A DNA stretch of 64,000 nt, taken from Nonlabens ulvanivorans. GTDB lineage: Bacteria > Bacteroidota > Bacteroidia > Flavobacteriales > Flavobacteriaceae. The position numbers and the translations under genes are program-made. The DNA is taken from positions 1 to 64,000 of the forward strand of contig NZ_JPJI01000032.1 in the NCBI RefSeq assembly GCF_000732625.1, read 5' to 3'. Below are positions 1 through 12,343 of the stretch, piece by piece. How positions within the stretch are numbered: the first letter of the stretch is position 1; each line of letters starts with the position of its first letter. Below the pieces are notes generated by a model. The model saw only the letters and a list, made by a program, of their open reading frames with translations. It had not been told where the DNA came from and did no database searches.

Positions 1-3000
1 ATTGTCTGGAATCTCCAAGTAATCTGGTGTTCCATTCATATCAGCATCTGGAATCTCGTCTGCTGTTGGTATTAAATCATTATCATCATCAGTGTCTCTA
101 TAGTCTGGTTCATCTGTACCATCCGTATTGTTCAGCTCATTGGCTGGATCATTCGTTGCCGTAGCTCCACTTGGATCACTGTATGGATCTGTAGCATTTG
201 CTGGATCAAAGGCATCATCAATACCATCGCCATCAGTATCGCCTACTTCTGTAGTATCTGCGATTCCATCATTATCTACATCATCTCCTTCGATACGATC
301 GCTTACGCCATCATTATCACTGTCATCATCTAAGTAATCTGGAGCGTCTGTTCCATCTGTGTTCTCTGGTGTGATTCCTTCGCCACTTCCTGGAGTCGTC
401 TCATAGGCATCATCCAATCCATTCATGTCACTATCTACACCATCTGGTGCTGTGTAACCTGGAGTGGTTTGTGCTTCTACGTTATCTGGAATACCATCAT
501 TGTCAGAATCTTGATCCAAAGAATTGATTAAACCATCACCATCATTATCACAAGCAGAGAAAGAAATATTAGCAATACTAAAGCCTGGCTCAGAACCTGG
601 GTTGATTATAGAATCATCAGTAACATCAAAAATTATTTCAAAGGAATCAATAGGAACTGAAAACAGAACTCCAACAACCCCATCAGCGGAGCTAACTCCA
701 GAAGGACTAACTGGATTTACTCCTAGGATAGTATTAGAAGAAATTATTTGACTACCATTAGCTATTAAATTAGGATATACAGCTGTTCCATTATTAAAAC
801 CAATTATAGTATATCTCTCCATACGTTGATTAGAACCTATCTCACCATCAACATCAAATAATTCAAAGCTAACTTTACTATATGCAACGTTATTAAAATC
901 TACAGTATAAATAACATTACCAGTTGTACCCAATGTTGCTAAATCCACAGCAGAAATTAAAGTTTGAGGTGCAGTGGCTTGACCTCCTTGATAAAAACCG
1001 CCAATTATTGGTAAATCAACAGGAGAATTTAACAAAGCATTATTTGAATCTACAATAGATATATTAACATCGCGACCATCAATAACATAAGAATTATTAA
1101 GACTTCCAGAAGGCCAAGGAGACGTTGTCCAATCAAGTGTAGATACGTCAGTACATTCGTCTACATCAATAATACCATCATTATCATCATCAATATCTGC
1201 ACTATCTGGAACACCATCACCATCTGTATCGTCAATATCTAAATAGTTAGGAATTCCATCGCCATCTTCATCATCATTGGTTGGATTACCATCATTGTTC
1301 GTGTCTTCACCTGTTCCTACCGTTGGTAAGCCATCATTATCATCATCGGTATCTCTATAATCTGGCTCGTCTGTTCCGTCTGTGTTGTTCAAATCCGTTG
1401 CTGGATCTGTAGTGGTTGGTGTTCCGTTTGGATCACCATAACCTGTCGTGTCTCCATCAAAGGCATCGTCTAATCCATCGTTATCTACATCGTTTCCACT
1501 TGGTACCGTGTCAGCTACTCCATCATTATCTACGTCAAAGCCTTCAATCGCATCTGGTACATTATCATTATCACTGTCATTATCTAAGTAATCTGGCTCG
1601 TCTGCTCCATCTGTGTTCTCTGGTGTGATTCCTTCTCCACTTCCTGGTGTTGTCTCATAGGCATCATCCAATCCATTCATGTCACTATCTACACCATCTG
1701 GTGCTGTGTAACCTGGCGTGGTTTGTGCTTCTACATTATCTGGAATCCCATCGTTGTCAGCATCTTGATCGAACTGATCGATAACACCATCACCATCACT
1801 ATCAAAACTATCCACTACGCCATCGCCATTTGCATCATTAGCCGGAGTTACGTCTTGATAATTTAAAATTCCATCATTATCGGTATCACCAAATGGATCT
1901 ACGCTACCATTCTCTACCGTATCTAAAATACCATCATTATCGTCATCGATATCAATAGAATCCACTATTCCATCACTATCATTATCATCACAAGCCATTG
2001 AATATGAAGCTTCAAGAAAATCATAGACACCGTTATTATCTACGTCATTTGGTTCAGAATAACCCTCAGAACCTTCTCCTGACGTAACTAATCCATTTCC
2101 ATCTACAGTCTCTGGTGCTGAATTACCTAAAATGCCGTCTCTATCTGCATTCGCGAAAGCATCAATATAACCTGCCTCTAAGGTATCATTACAACCATCA
2201 CCGTCTGCATCAGAATCCAAATAGTCTGGTATTAAATCTCCATCAGTATCTGGAGCATCTACGAAAGAATGAGAGGGATCGTTATATAAATTTATACGAC
2301 ATTCATCAAATCGAACGCTGTAAAAACGTTGAGACGCTGCCGTTGTATTCTTAGTTACCCCTATGGTAAAATTAAATTGAGATACTTCTCTTTTTTGAAA
2401 GAAAACTCTATACCTGTTATCTATATCAATAGGTTCAATAGGCGCACTACCAGAACCATCAGCTCTTAATTGAATTACGCCGGCTGCTAATTCTTGAGCA
2501 ACTACCCTTGTAGGATTACCTATACTGTATCCTACTAGATTTTGCAAGCGATAGAATTCACGTACCGTACCATTACCGTTACTATCAATATCTTGAATAA
2601 ATCCACCAACTCTATTTACAACAGCCGGTGTAGTAGTTCCTGCATTTACAAATCTTACCTGGAATGACATCGTTAAATCTCCTGTAGAACCATTTGCATA
2701 ATTTAATACAGGTTGCCAAGCAAGGTTATCTGTAGCATTAGTATCTATATTATTAAGTGTAACTCCTGCACTACGTTGCGTTATTTCAATAATAGCATCA
2801 ACACCAACCGTAGCAGTATTAAATCTATACTGAGCTCCAACAGAACCTGCTGTACCAGAAATCAAAGTTCCTCCAGTAAAGTCATAGGATTGTCCCGTAC
2901 AATTAGCACCACCATTTTCAAAATCCGGAAAGAAGCCATAGCCTTCAGTTACATCATCTATACCGTCATTATCATCATCACGGTCTTCCTTATCTTTTAT

Positions 3001-6000
3001 ACCATCTCCATCTGCATCATCTGGAGCCGTTCTATCTCTAAAATCTACGTTACCACCTTCAGTTAAATCATTATCTGTATCTGGCAATTGTGAGGTTAAA
3101 TTAATTGTCCCGTTAGGATCACCGTAACCTGTAGTTGTATCTATATTATCATCAAGTCCATCACCGTCTGCGTCATTATTTGCAAGAGCAAGAGCAGCCT
3201 CAGTAGTGTCATCAGTCCCTTGATTATCTGAATTGAGATCTAAATAGTCAGGATTATCTACATTATCCGTATTTACAGGCAAAATACCTTGCTCTTCACC
3301 GTAATCGTATGTGACCGGAAGACCATTGACTGTGACATCAGGAACACCATCACCATTTGAATCCAAAGGTGCCGTATAATCCCCTGTAGATTGTGCTTCA
3401 TTATTATCTGGAATACCATCGCCGTCTGAGTCTAAATCTAAATGATTAGGTATGCCATCATTATCTGAATCAAGAACCGAACAGACTCCATCAGCATTTA
3501 AGCTACAGAAATCAGAATCTTGATAGTTAAGTATACCATCACCATCAGAGTCTACCGAAGGATCTCCAAGACCTTGTGACTCAACAGTATCTAAGATACC
3601 ATCATTATCATCATCGATGTCTAAATTATCAAAAACACCATCACCATCTGTATCAATTGGAGGCATACAGGCATCAGCAATCCCATCATTATTAACATCA
3701 GGACCATCTTCTCTATAATCTAAGGTACCATTACCATCGATATCTACTGGAGTAGTAGCAGCATAAGAGGAAGCAACCACCAAACCATTTGCAGGATTTA
3801 CGGTCGCAGGATCTGCACCGTATTGACCAGCATCTCCACCATCGGCATTTTGATCATTATAAGCCTCATTAGCATCAGAACATCCATCATTATCAGAATC
3901 TGTATCTAAATAGTCAGGATTATCTAAGCTATCAGAATTTGCTAATGTATAATTCACTAAACCACTATCCTCGTCACCAGTGTTTTGAACACTATCAGGA
4001 ACACCATCCACACCTACTGGACCCGTCAATTGGCCGTTTGCATTAACTTGATCATGACCAGCTTCTACTGCATCGTAAATTCCATCATTGTCAGAATCTA
4101 AATCCAAACTATCAATTACTCCATCACCATCGCTATCCTTACAAGTGAAAACCTCTGTAACAATAAAGACTTTACCATCACCACCATCACCATTAATAGA
4201 CGGAGAAACAGTTATAGATTTAATCACTGAACCAGCAGTTGCAAATTGTGAAAGCGGATACAATGCAATTCCAATTTCTTGACCTATTGAGGTATTTATG
4301 CCCGTTCCAATATAATCACTAGTTAGAACATCTAAGCTACCAATCAGTACTCCATTTGCATCAAATGCTTCTAAATTAAATCCATTATTTAAATTTCTTT
4401 CAGAGACCAAAATAAAAGACTCACCAGAAACTGGTATTGGCACATCATAAGTAAGTGTATAAAAATCAGAGTTCAATACAGAACCTGTCAATTCTTGAAA
4501 GTGATTAAAATTATTACTACGGAAGGCATTTAATATTATATTGTTCCAATTAGGATTAGAAATATTATTACCAGAAGCCCCAGTACCAGAACCACTAATT
4601 CCATTAAAATTTTCAAAAACTACTTGATCACTATTAGAAGCAAAACTTTCTGCATAAGCATCAGGAACAAGAAATTGCGAGTATTGAACTCCATTAATTG
4701 TAACAAAATTAAGGTCTGCATTATTCGAACCTCCGTTACCTGTAAAATCAAAAGAAGCATTCCCAGAGTTAATCGGACCAACAGTTACTGGAGTCTCAAA
4801 ACACTCTACAGAATCTAGAATACCATCATTATCATCATCAAGATCTGCTTCATCAAATATTCCATCTCCATCAGAATCAATTGAAGACTCCGTATCCCTA
4901 AAATCAACATCTCCACCTCCATTAACATCACCGTCAGCATCTGGTAAACCAGAAGTATTATTTATAGTCCCATCCGGATCTAAATAATTATCAGAAGTAC
5001 TATCAACAGCATCATCAAGACCATCATTATCACTATCAGAATTAGACAAGCTAACTCCTGCTTCGACAGTATCAGTAACACCATCGCTATCACTATCTGT
5101 ATCTTTATAATCAGGAACACCATCCGAATCAGTATCAACAGGAACCAATCCTGTCGTACCATTATCATATGTATTCACCAACCCATCATTATCAGAATCT
5201 GTCAAACCGCCTTGAGCAGTAAAAGCTTGAGTGCCTTGAGCCTCGTTATTGTCCGGAATACCATCACCATCTGAATCTAAATCAAATTGATCAATAACAC
5301 CATCTCCATCAACATCATATTGATCACTAACACCGTCACCATTAGCATCTACAAAATTTGGGTTAGCTGGCCCATCATCACCAGGCCCAGTGGTAGGGTC
5401 GAAGTAGTTAAATAGACCATCACCATCATCATCTCCTAAAGGATCTCCACCAGATACACCAAAAAGTTCGTCAACATCTGCAATACCATCATTATCATCA
5501 TCGATATCTACGTTATCATCAATTCCATCACCATCCTTATCACAAGAAGGTAATCTTAAGGAAACAGGATTAGATTCTTGAACATACCCATAAAACCAAG
5601 TATTTATAACACGATCATTACCATAATCATCACAAAGCAAAACTGTATCAGTCCCTAAACCTCCAGGAGCAGCAGGCACATTTTGATTAGGATTAGAACC
5701 GTTCCAACCATGAGTAGGGCCCAATAGAGGATCTAACAAATCCACTCTCTGATAAGAACCTACAGTAATATTATTCCCATTACTATCATTTACATCATTA
5801 CATGATCCAAAAGCTGCAAGACCTGAATCATCCCAATATAAGCTTTGAGTTGAAAAAGCAGGTGCGATAGCCTCAATTGACAATCCATCAACATTAAACT
5901 CTGCATCATACATTGGTAAATTAGTACGACCTCTAAAAGTAGTTACAGTCACACTGACATTCGTGTTCTCAGAAACAACAACTCCATTCCCATCTACACC

Positions 6001-7209
6001 ATCCCAGAACAAAACTTTATCACCAGGCTGCTCTTCAAACGACTCAACAACTACATCTGCAGTATTTGGTTGATATCCAGCAACACCATTTAAATCTAAA
6101 AGAATTGCTATATCACCAGCAGCATCTAATTTATAAGGTATATAATATGCTCCTGGACATCCTAATATATTACCCGTCACCACTGGAGCAGCAACAGGAG
6201 TAGGAACAAATACATTTTGATCAGGCGAAGTAATAAATACCTTATAACCATTATTTAATCCAGGCGAGGTACTTGAAGGTCTATTAGTAGACATTCTAGA
6301 GGTAAGAAAGTCGTTAGCTGGATCAGCATCATCTTCAACCACACCAAATCTATTCATAGACAACTCATAAGCCAAAGGCCTAAAATCAGTAGCGAAATCG
6401 ACCTTTACAATCACCCCATCATCAGTAAAAGCAAAAAATTCACCTTCAACCGAGGCATCCAAGCTTGGTGTTGGAACATCAGCAGTACCAGCGTTCCCAT
6501 CAGCATCATCAAACAAATAAGCGATAAAACTCCATTTATCAGACCAAACCCTTCCTAAAATCGGACCAGCAATAGTTCCAACCGTAAAATCAAAATAAGG
6601 CATGAAAAAATTCAACTCATTTCCACTTGGAAAAACAAAAGGTGTAACACCACCATCGTCACTTACATAAATCTCGATATAAAAATCACCATCAGTCGAT
6701 GGATCAAATATAAATGGATTGTAACCATTTGTAACACCACCAACTCCGTTAGGACCATTGAAGGCTTCAAGGTAGGTAGCAATATATCCTGAATCACCAG
6801 GCGTAGGATTATTATCATTAGCAGACCCATCATTAAATCTACCTTGCTGGACTAAAGTGTTAGATTCATCAAAAATCCTATAGTATGTAAATCGACCTAT
6901 TGCCGGATTATTTAACGCCTCTAATCGTTGAAGTGAATTTAAACCAAAATAAAAGTTTTCATTTGCATTATCAACAATCGTAAACCTTATCCTATTAGAA
7001 TTCGGCGCATTGAAATAAGAACCTCTAATATTATTAGTGATATAAAGAGCCGTACCATTAGTAGGTTCAACACCTGTAGCAGATGGCGTTACCTGTTTGG
7101 TTCCATCAGCATACAATAAATTACTAGAAAATAAAAGAAGTGAAAATGTAAAAAACAAAAATTTGAAAAACAAATTTTTGGAATTTTTTGGGGAGGTAAA
7201 AATGTCCAT
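1..7209 (-). CDS. giant secreted thrombospondin type 3 repeat protein (N-terminal part; runs off left edge)
   Basis: I read this frame from ATG at 7209 (an in-frame stop lies upstream near 7265) and it is the same frame at position 1, giving about 2403 residues with no end seen. Residues ~10-35 form a long hydrophobic signal sequence ending near LLYADG. Residues ~36-550 are a non-repetitive region. From ~551 the protein alternates blocks of calcium-binding DxDxDGxxD repeats (for example [20 protein letters not shown]) with three non-repeat domains at about residues 793-1023, 1416-1650 and 2020-2221, which look like beta-sandwich modules. Thrombospondin type 3 repeats are Ca2+-stabilised rods common in Bacteroidota surface proteins. 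By family habit the missing C-terminus should carry a type IX sorting domain or CHU_C domain; this is inference. Likely an extracellular adhesin or surface protein, substrate unknown. It contains a degenerate copy of the window's palindrome (2146-2161). Confidence 0.85.
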   Translation of the reverse strand, partial: MDIFTSPKNSKNLFFKFLFFTFSLLLFSSNLLYADGTKQVTPSATGVEPTNGTALYITNNIRGSYFNAPNSNRIRFTIVDNANENFYFGLNSLQRLEALNNPAIGRFTYYRIFDESNTLVQQGRFNDGSANDNNPTPGDSGYIATYLEAFNGPNGVGGVTNGYNPFIFDPSTDGDFYIEIYVSDDGGVTPFVFPSGNELNFFMPYFDFTVGTIAGPILGRVWSDKWSFIAYLFDDADGNAGTADVPTPSLDASVEGEFFAFTDDGVIVKVDFATDFRPLAYELSMNRFGVVEDDADPANDFLTSRMSTNRPSSTSPGLNNGYKVFITSPDQNVFVPTPVAAPVVTGNILGCPGAYYIPYKLDAAGDIAILLDLNGVAGYQPNTADVVVESFEEQPGDKVLFWDGVDGNGVVVSENTNVSVTVTTFRGRTNLPMYDAEFNVDGLSIEAIAPAFSTQSLYWDDSGLAAFGSCNDVNDSNGNNITVGSYQRVDLLDPLLGPTHGWNGSNPNQNVPAAPGGLGTDTVLLCDDYGNDRVINTWFYGYVQESNPVSLRLPSCDKDGDGIDDNVDIDDDNDGIADVDELFGVSGGDPLGDDDGDGLFNYFDPTTGPGDDGPANPNFVDANGDGVSDQYDVDGDGVIDQFDLDSDGDGIPDNNEAQGTQAFTAQGGLTDSDNDGLVNTYDNGTTGLVPVDTDSDGVPDYKDTDSDSDGVTDTVEAGVSLSNSDSDNDGLDDAVDSTSDNYLDPDGTINNTSGLPDADGDVNGGGDVDFRDTESSIDSDGDGIFDEADLDDDNDGILDSVECFETPVTVGPINSGNASFDFTGNGGSNNADLNFVTINGVQYSQFLVPDAYAESFASNSDQVVFENFNGISGSGTGASGNNISNPNWNNIILNAFRSNNFNHFQELTGSVLNSDFYTLTYDVPIPVSGESFILVSERNLNNGFNLEAFDANGVLIGSLDVLTSDYIGTGINTSIGQEIGIALYPLSQFATAGSVIKSITVSPSINGDGGDGKVFIVTEVFTCKDSDGDGVIDSLDLDSDNDGIYDAVEAGHDQVNANGQLTGPVGVDGVPDSVQNTGDEDSGLVNYTLANSDSLDNPDYLDTDSDNDGCSDANEAYNDQNADGGDAGQYGADPATVNPANGLVVASSYAATTPVDIDGNGTLDYREDGPDVNNDGIADACMPPIDTDGDGVFDNLDIDDDNDGILDTVESQGLGDPSVDSDGDGILNYQDSDFCSLNADGVCSVLDSDNDGIPNHLDLDSDGDGIPDNNEAQSTGDYTAPLDSNGDGVPDVTVNGLPVTYDYGEEQGILPVNTDNVDNPDYLDLNSDNQGTDDTTEAALALANNDADGDGLDDNIDTTTGYGDPNGTINLTSQLPDTDNDLTEGGNVDFRDRTAPDDADGDGIKDKEDRDDDNDGIDDVTEGYGFFPDFENGGANCTGQSYDFTGGTLISGTAGSVGAQYRFNTATVGVDAIIEITQRSAGVTLNNIDTNATDNLAWQPVLNYANGSTGDLTMSFQVRFVNAGTTTPAVVNRVGGFIQDIDSNGNGTVREFYRLQNLVGYSIGNPTRVVAQELAAGVIQLRADGSGSAPIEPIDIDNRYRVFFQKREVSQFNFTIGVTKNTTAASQRFYSVRFDECRINLYNDPSHSFVDAPDTDGDLIPDYLDSDADGDGCNDTLEAGYIDAFANADRDGILGNSAPETVDGNGLVTSGEGSEGYSEPNDVDNNGVYDFLEASYSMACDDNDSDGIVDSIDIDDDNDGILDTVENGSVDPFGDTDNDGILNYQDVTPANDANGDGVVDSFDSDGDGVIDQFDQDADNDGIPDNVEAQTTPGYTAPDGVDSDMNGLDDAYETTPGSGEGITPENTDGADEPDYLDNDSDNDNVPDAIEGFDVDNDGVADTVPSGNDVDNDGLDDAFDGDTTGYGDPNGTPTTTDPATDLNNTDGTDEPDYRDTDDDNDGLPTVGTGEDTNNDGNPTNDDEDGDGIPNYLDIDDTDGDGVPDSADIDDDNDGIIDVDECTDVSTLDWTTSPWPSGSLNNSYVIDGRDVNISIVDSNNALLNSPVDLPIIGGFYQGGQATAPQTLISAVDLATLGTTGNVIYTVDFNNVAYSKVSFELFDVDGEIGSNQRMERYTIIGFNNGTAVYPNLIANGSQIISSNTILGVNPVSPSGVSSADGVVGVLFSVPIDSFEIIFDVTDDSIINPGSEPGFSIANISFSACDNDGDGLINSLDQDSDNDGIPDNVEAQTTPGYTAPDGVDSDMNGLDDAYETTPGSGEGITPENTDGTDAPDYLDDDSDNDGVSDRIEGDDVDNDGIADTTEVGDTDGDGIDDAFDPANATDPYSDPSGATATNDPANELNNTDGTDEPDYRDTDDDNDLIPTADEIPDADMNGTPDYLEIPDN
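361..516 (-). repeat. copy A of a ~95% identical internal duplication in the giant gene
   Basis: Compared by eye, 361-516 and 1615-1770 differ at about 8 of 156 positions and are offset by exactly 1254 bases (418 codons), so the frame is kept. Weaker similarity continues to about 60. It encodes part of a TSP3 block around the residues [20 protein letters not shown]. Confidence 0.85.
1615..1770 (-). repeat. copy B of the ~95% identical internal duplication
   Basis: Partner of 361-516, one 1254-base period away. Weaker similarity continues down to about 1320. The two copies flank a globular domain (about 545-1150) and a TSP3 stretch, so the repeating unit is a whole domain-plus-rod module. Confidence 0.85.
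2146..2161. repeat. degenerate copy of the CGCTTTCGCGAAAGCG palindrome (in coding DNA)
   Basis: 13 of 16 bases match. On the minus strand it is read in the AFAKA frame as AFANA inside the giant TSP3 protein. Confidence 0.45.
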
Positions 7210-7280
7210 ATATTGAAATACCTTGTTAAATTCATAAGTTACGACACTGTTTCTTGGGAGAATTCAGCGTGTACAGGCTG

Positions 7281-7288
7281 CAAAAATA
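7281..7288 (-). promoter_or_regulatory. candidate -7 element of the giant surface-protein gene
   Basis: On the minus strand this reads TATTTTTG, matching the Bacteroidota -7 consensus TAnnTTTG about 70 bases upstream of the ATG. I do not see a good -33 TTG at the right distance, so the call is tentative. Confidence 0.3.
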
Positions 7289-7611
7289 AATCTATTGACA
7301 CAGCTAGAGTGATTATATATATGAATTAAAAAAAGTATTCGTTTATTAACAATATTTCATCGTTAAATAGCACGTTCATTTTAAATCGTTTTGATAACAA
7401 CTAAAAATAGATAGAATTAACATTAGTTAAAGCTATTAGCGGTGGTGATAAAACAAGAATAATAAAAATCAATTTAAAGCCTTTTAAACAACTTTAACAC
7501 CGCGACAATGTAACGTATATCAATTTTTTCAATAACGCATTAAAAGAGTTTTGACAAACCCTCTTATTCAGTTATCATCAATAATACTTATTAATAAAAT
7601 AGATAGAATAA

Positions 7612-7639
7612 AAAAGCCTGATGAAAACATCAGGCTTTT
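7612..7639 (-). terminator. rho-independent terminator after the rpoBC-DUF3467 transcript
   Basis: Perfect 12-bp arms (7612-7623 and 7628-7639, AAAAGCCTGATG on the minus strand) around a 4-base loop, with the A-rich left arm giving a U-run in the minus-strand transcript. It lies just past the DUF3467 stop codon. Confidence 0.85.
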
Positions 7640-7641
7640 AT

Positions 7642-7947
7642 TTACGCTTGTCCCGTAGGACCAAAATTTAACGGAATCGGAGGTTGTTCATAATCCTTGA
7701 TATCACCATTAGCTTTTTCAAATTTTCGAACATTCTCGGCAAGAGCTTTTGCAAGTCGCTTAGCATGTTGCGGTGTTAAGACAATTCTCGATTTGACTTT
7801 ACTCTTTGGATTACCAGGCATTATATTAACAAAATCTACAACAAACTCAGACATAGAATGATTTATAATAGCAAGATTACTATACTGTCCTTCCGCTATT
7901 TCTGCATCAATTTCTATATTTAATTTATTATGATCTTGTTTCTCCAT
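7642..7947 (-). CDS. DUF3467 family protein
   Basis: 101 residues, small and mostly polar. It matches the DUF3467 pattern I know: an N-terminal beta-rich part (EGQYSNLAIINHSMSEFVVDF), a central R-IVLTP-HAKRLAKAL helix and a short proline-rich tail. The family is characteristically encoded right after rpoC in Bacteroidota. Here only one base separates it from the rpoC stop, so it is surely co-transcribed with rpoBC. Its molecular function is not established; a role near transcription or translation is only suggested by location. No signal peptide or membrane segment, so cytoplasmic. Confidence 0.85.
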   Translation of the reverse strand: MEKQDHNKLNIEIDAEIAEGQYSNLAIINHSMSEFVVDFVNIMPGNPKSKVKSRIVLTPQHAKRLAKALAENVRKFEKANGDIKDYEQPPIPLNFGPTGQA

Positions 7948-7948
7948 C

Positions 7949-10900
7949 TTAATTATAATTAGGTGTTGGCTCTTCTTTAGACGCCATTAGTTTTTCAAAT
8001 TCTTCCTTAGAACCTACAATTATATCATCGTAATTACGCATTCCAGTACCTGCCGGAATTCTGTGACCCACAATAACATTTTCCTTAAGACCTTCTAACG
8101 AATCAACCTTACCACTAACAGCTGCTTCATTCAATACTTTAGTCGTTTCTTGGAAAGAAGCCGCACTAATGAATGATTTAGTTTGAAGAGAAGCTCTCGT
8201 AATTCCTTGTAGAACAGGCTCTGCGGTAGCAGGAACAACGTCTCTAGCAACTACTAATCCTTTATCCTCACGACGTAATAAAGAGTTTTCATCTCTTAAT
8301 TCTCTAGAAGAAATTAATTGACCTAGTTTCAGTGAATCTGAATCTCCAGCATCTTCTACTACTTTCATACCGTAAAGTTTATCATTTTCAACAATAAAAT
8401 CTTCCGTATGAATTAGTTGGTTCTCTAAGAATACTCCATCACCTGGATCTACTATTCTTACTTTACGCATCATTTGACGTACAACTACCTCAAAGTGCTT
8501 ATCATTTATTTTCACACCTTGCAAACGATAAACTTCCTGCACCTCATTTACGAGATACTGTTGTACAGCACTAGGACCTTTAATTGCAAGAATATCTTTA
8601 GGAGTAATTGAACCATCAGATAAAGGCATACCAGCTCTTACGTAATCATTTTCTTGTACAAGAATTTGATTAGAAAGTTTTACTAGGTACTTCTTAACTT
8701 CATCAGTCTTAGAAGTAACAATGATTTCACGATTACCTCTTTTAATCTTACCGAAGGCAACAACTCCATCAATCTCACTAACTACCGCAGGGTTAGAAGG
8801 GTTACGTGCTTCAAATAATTCTGTTACACGTGGAAGACCTCCTGTAATATCACCAGCCTTTGCAGACTTACGTGGTATTTTAACAAGGACCTTACCTACC
8901 TTAATTTTTTCCGAATCGTTCACCATTAGATGCGACCCAACAGGCAAGTTATAAGATATCTGTGTATCTCCTTTACTATCTACAATATGTAGCGTTGGAA
9001 TTAACTTCTTATCTCTAGAGTCCGTAATAACTTTCTCTTCATAACCAGTTTGCTCATCCGTTTCAACTTGGAATGTTGTTCCTTGAATAATATTTTCGAA
9101 TTTAATTTTACCCGCAAACTCGGAAATAATTACTCCATTAAATGGATCCCATTTAGCAAGAACATCTCCTTTTTTAACTTTAGAACCAGCCGTAGCATAT
9201 AGCTCAGAACCATAAGGAATGTTATTTGAATTAAGCAACATCTTTGTTGCAGGATGAAGCACTTTAGCTTCTGCAGTTCTGGATATCACAACATTTACCG
9301 GATTACCAGTATTATCCTCGCTCTTAACCAGTTTAAGATCCTCAATTTCTAATATACCATCATGCTTAGCAACGATAGTATTTTCTTGAGAAACGTTACC
9401 TGCAACACCACCCACGTGGAACGTACGTAATGTTAACTGAGTACCAGGCTCTCCAATAGACTGTGCAGCTATTACACCTACCGCCTCACCACGCATCACT
9501 AATTTATTAGTTGCAAGGTTACGACCATAACATTTCACACAAATACCTTTCTTAGCCTCACAAGTTAATGGTGAACGCACCTCTACAGATTCTAAATCTG
9601 AAGCTTCAATTATATCTGCAATTTCTTCTGTAATTAATTCTCCAGCCTCAACTATAACAGTTTGTGTCGCCGGGTCGATAACATCGTGAAGAGCAACTCT
9701 ACCTAGCACACGTGCACTAAGTTTTTCCATTACCTCTTCATTCTTCTTAAGTGCAGAAACATCAATACCTCTCAATGTCTCACAATCCTCCACATTTACA
9801 ATTACGTCTTGAGCAACATCATGCAGACGACGTGTTAGGTAACCTGCATCTGCCGTTTTAAGAGCCGTATCTGCAAGACCTTTACGTGCACCGTGAGTAG
9901 AGATAAAGTATTCAAGAATCGATAATCCTTCTTTAAAGTTAGAAAGAATTGGATTCTCAATAATTTCTCCACCACCAGAGTTAGATTTTTTAGGCTTCGC
10001 CATTAATCCACGCATACCTGTTAACTGACGAATCTGTTCTTTAGATCCACGAGCTCCAGAGTCAAGCATCATAAACACCGAGTTGAAACCTTGGTTATCT
10101 TCTCTAATGTTCTTCATCGCTAATTCAGTAAGTTCAGCATTAGTAGCTGTCCATACATCAATAACTTGATTATATCTTTCGTTTTGCGTTATAAGACCCA
10201 TACCATAGTTTCCGCGTATTGCATCAACTTTAGTATTAGCTGCATCAATCATAGCTTGCTTCTCATCTGGTATCATAATATCACCTAAAGAGAATGATAA
10301 TCCACCACGGAATGCAAAACCATAACCCATGTCTTTAATTTCATCAAGTAAAGCTGCTGTTCTCGGTACATCAGTTACTTTAAGAATGTCTCCTATAATA
10401 TCACGTAATGCTTTTTTAGTAAGTACTTCATTGATATACCCAGCTTCATCCGGTACCGCTTGATTAAATATCACACGACCAGCTGTTGTCTCTATAACCT
10501 CCGCTTTGTAAGAACCATCTGGTTGTAGTAAGTCAATTCTACACTTAACCGGCGCATTAATATCAACACGCTTTTCATTAAATGCAATTACTAATTCTTC
10601 AGGACCATAAAAAGTTAATCCTTCACCTATAACTTTATGCTCTGGCGTTGAACGACGTAGCTTAGTCATGTAGTAAAGACCCAAAACCATATCCTGAGAC
10701 GGTACAGCAATAGGGCTACCATTTGCCGGATTTAATATGTTATGAGATGCAAGCATCAATAACTGACATTCTAATATAGCCTCAGGACCTAACGGTAAGT
10801 GAACAGCCATTTGATCTCCATCAAAATCGGCGTTAAATGCAGTACACACTAATGGGTGTAATTGAATCGCCTTACCTTCAATCAACTTTGGCTGGAATGC

Positions 10901-12256
10901 TTGAATCCCTAACCTGTGAAGTGTAGGAGCTCGGTTTAGCATAACTGGATGTCCTTTAAGAACATTCTCCAAGATATCCCAAACTACTGGCTCTTTTTTG
11001 TCTATAATTTTCTTTGCAGATTTTACAGTCTTAACGATTCCACGCTCTATAAGCTTGCGTATAACGAAAGGTTTATAAAGCTCTGCAGCCATATCTTTAG
11101 GAATACCACACTCATATAATTTAAGTTCTGGTCCAACTACGATTACAGAACGAGCAGAATAATCCACACGTTTACCTAATAAGTTCTGACGGAAACGTCC
11201 TTGCTTACCTTTTAATGAATCTGATAAAGATTTAAGAGGTCTGTTTGAATCTGTTTTTACAGCACTAGACTTTCTAGTATTATCAAGAAGTGAATCTACC
11301 GCTTCTTGTAACATACGTTTCTCATTACGCAAGATTACTTCTGGAGCTTTTATCTCCATCAATCTTTTCAAACGATTGTTACGTATGATTACACGACGGT
11401 ATAAATCATTTAAATCTGATGTCGCAAAACGACCACCATCAAGTGGTACTAGAGGTCTTAATTCTGGCGGTATAACCGGGATCACTTTCATGATCATCCA
11501 TTCTGCCTTATTTTCTCTTAGAACGTTAGATTCCTTAAGAGCTTCTACTACTTGCAGACGCTTTAAAGCCTCAGTCTTACGTTGCTTAGATGTTTCATTA
11601 TTTGCCTTATGACGTAAATCATAAGATAATCCCTCTAAATCGATACGTTGCAATAGATCGATAAGACACTCTGCACCCATCTTTGCAATAAATTTATTAG
11701 GGTCAGAATCTTCAAGATATAAATTCTCTTGAGGAAGACTATCTAAAATATTAAGATACTCTTCTTCCGTAAGAAATTCTAATTTTTGAACTGGTTCGCC
11801 TTCTTCATTCTTTGCAATACCTGGTTGAATCACTACGTAGCGTTCGTAGTAGATAATCATATCAAGCTTCTTTGAAGGAAGCCCTAAAAGATAACCAATT
11901 TTGTTAGGAAGACTACGGAAATACCAGATGTGCGCCACAGGCACAACAAGGTTTATATGTCCAATACGGTCACGACGTACTTTCTTTTCAGTCACCTCTA
12001 CACCACATCGATCACATACGATTCCTTTATAACGTATGCGCTTATACTTTCCACAGGCACACTCATAATCCTTTACAGGACCGAAAATGCGCTCACAAAA
12101 AAGTCCGTCACGCTCAGGTTTGTGCGTACGGTAATTAATCGTCTCAGGTTTCAAAACCTCACCTTTAGACTCTGCGAGAATAGATTCTGGTGATGCGAGA
12201 CCGATTGAAATTTTTGAAAATTTCTTCTGGGTTGGGGCGTCTTTATATCTAGCCAT
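7949..12256 (-). CDS. rpoC: DNA-directed RNA polymerase subunit beta'
   Basis: 1435 residues, full length for a Bacteroidota beta' subunit. The N-terminal zinc site is C66, C68, C81 and C84. The catalytic Mg2+ loop NADFDGDQ lies near residue 475. The second zinc-binding cluster ([11 protein letters not shown]) is near residue 905, and the C-terminal rpoC motif [11 protein letters not shown] is present. It forms the clamp and half the active-site cleft of RNA polymerase with RpoB. It lies 87 bases downstream of rpoB; that gap is filled largely by a long palindrome. The transcript continues into DUF3467 and ends at the hairpin at 7612-7639. Confidence 0.98.
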   Translation of the reverse strand: MARYKDAPTQKKFSKISIGLASPESILAESKGEVLKPETINYRTHKPERDGLFCERIFGPVKDYECACGKYKRIRYKGIVCDRCGVEVTEKKVRRDRIGHINLVVPVAHIWYFRSLPNKIGYLLGLPSKKLDMIIYYERYVVIQPGIAKNEEGEPVQKLEFLTEEEYLNILDSLPQENLYLEDSDPNKFIAKMGAECLIDLLQRIDLEGLSYDLRHKANNETSKQRKTEALKRLQVVEALKESNVLRENKAEWMIMKVIPVIPPELRPLVPLDGGRFATSDLNDLYRRVIIRNNRLKRLMEIKAPEVILRNEKRMLQEAVDSLLDNTRKSSAVKTDSNRPLKSLSDSLKGKQGRFRQNLLGKRVDYSARSVIVVGPELKLYECGIPKDMAAELYKPFVIRKLIERGIVKTVKSAKKIIDKKEPVVWDILENVLKGHPVMLNRAPTLHRLGIQAFQPKLIEGKAIQLHPLVCTAFNADFDGDQMAVHLPLGPEAILECQLLMLASHNILNPANGSPIAVPSQDMVLGLYYMTKLRRSTPEHKVIGEGLTFYGPEELVIAFNEKRVDINAPVKCRIDLLQPDGSYKAEVIETTAGRVIFNQAVPDEAGYINEVLTKKALRDIIGDILKVTDVPRTAALLDEIKDMGYGFAFRGGLSFSLGDIMIPDEKQAMIDAANTKVDAIRGNYGMGLITQNERYNQVIDVWTATNAELTELAMKNIREDNQGFNSVFMMLDSGARGSKEQIRQLTGMRGLMAKPKKSNSGGGEIIENPILSNFKEGLSILEYFISTHGARKGLADTALKTADAGYLTRRLHDVAQDVIVNVEDCETLRGIDVSALKKNEEVMEKLSARVLGRVALHDVIDPATQTVIVEAGELITEEIADIIEASDLESVEVRSPLTCEAKKGICVKCYGRNLATNKLVMRGEAVGVIAAQSIGEPGTQLTLRTFHVGGVAGNVSQENTIVAKHDGILEIEDLKLVKSEDNTGNPVNVVISRTAEAKVLHPATKMLLNSNNIPYGSELYATAGSKVKKGDVLAKWDPFNGVIISEFAGKIKFENIIQGTTFQVETDEQTGYEEKVITDSRDKKLIPTLHIVDSKGDTQISYNLPVGSHLMVNDSEKIKVGKVLVKIPRKSAKAGDITGGLPRVTELFEARNPSNPAVVSEIDGVVAFGKIKRGNREIIVTSKTDEVKKYLVKLSNQILVQENDYVRAGMPLSDGSITPKDILAIKGPSAVQQYLVNEVQEVYRLQGVKINDKHFEVVVRQMMRKVRIVDPGDGVFLENQLIHTEDFIVENDKLYGMKVVEDAGDSDSLKLGQLISSRELRDENSLLRREDKGLVVARDVVPATAEPVLQGITRASLQTKSFISAASFQETTKVLNEAAVSGKVDSLEGLKENVIVGHRIPAGTGMRNYDDIIVGSKEEFEKLMASKEEPTPNYN

Positions 12257-12292
12257 AATTATGGTACTATTTTTAGTTAAAGCTGGTGAGAG

Positions 12293-12326
12293 TTATGATT
12301 ACGCTTTCGCGAAAGCGTAATCATAA
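12293..12326. repeat. perfect 34-bp palindrome between rpoB and rpoC (extended CGCTTTCGCGAAAGCG element)
   Basis: The core 16-mer at 12302-12317 is flanked on both sides by complementary bases (TTATGATTA on the left), giving a 17-bp perfect dyad centred at 12309/12310 with no spacer. It is the longest perfect dyad of this repeat family in the window and sits inside an essential operon, so the mRNA will carry a strong hairpin between the two cistrons. Without a following U-run it is unlikely to be a terminator. Confidence 0.9.
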
Positions 12327-12343
12327 AAACCACCGTTAAAAAA

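Larger units (their letters stand above)
7210..7641. other. intergenic region without a gene
   Basis: No convincing reading frame on either strand. It holds the upstream region of the giant surface-protein gene, with one candidate promoter element, and at its right end the terminator of the DUF3467-rpoC transcript. The rest is AT-rich with nothing recognised. Confidence 0.6.

Noticed and set aside
128-5168. Short open frames on both strands across 1-5200, some Ser/Pro-rich or Leu/His-rich
   Set aside because: They are other-frame shadows of the repetitive DxDxDG codons of the giant gene and do not resemble proteins.
1-5600. Regularly spaced short repeats resembling a CRISPR array
   Set aside because: The period follows the TSP3 codons (GAT/GGT-rich) in one continuous reading frame; no conserved repeats with unique spacers.
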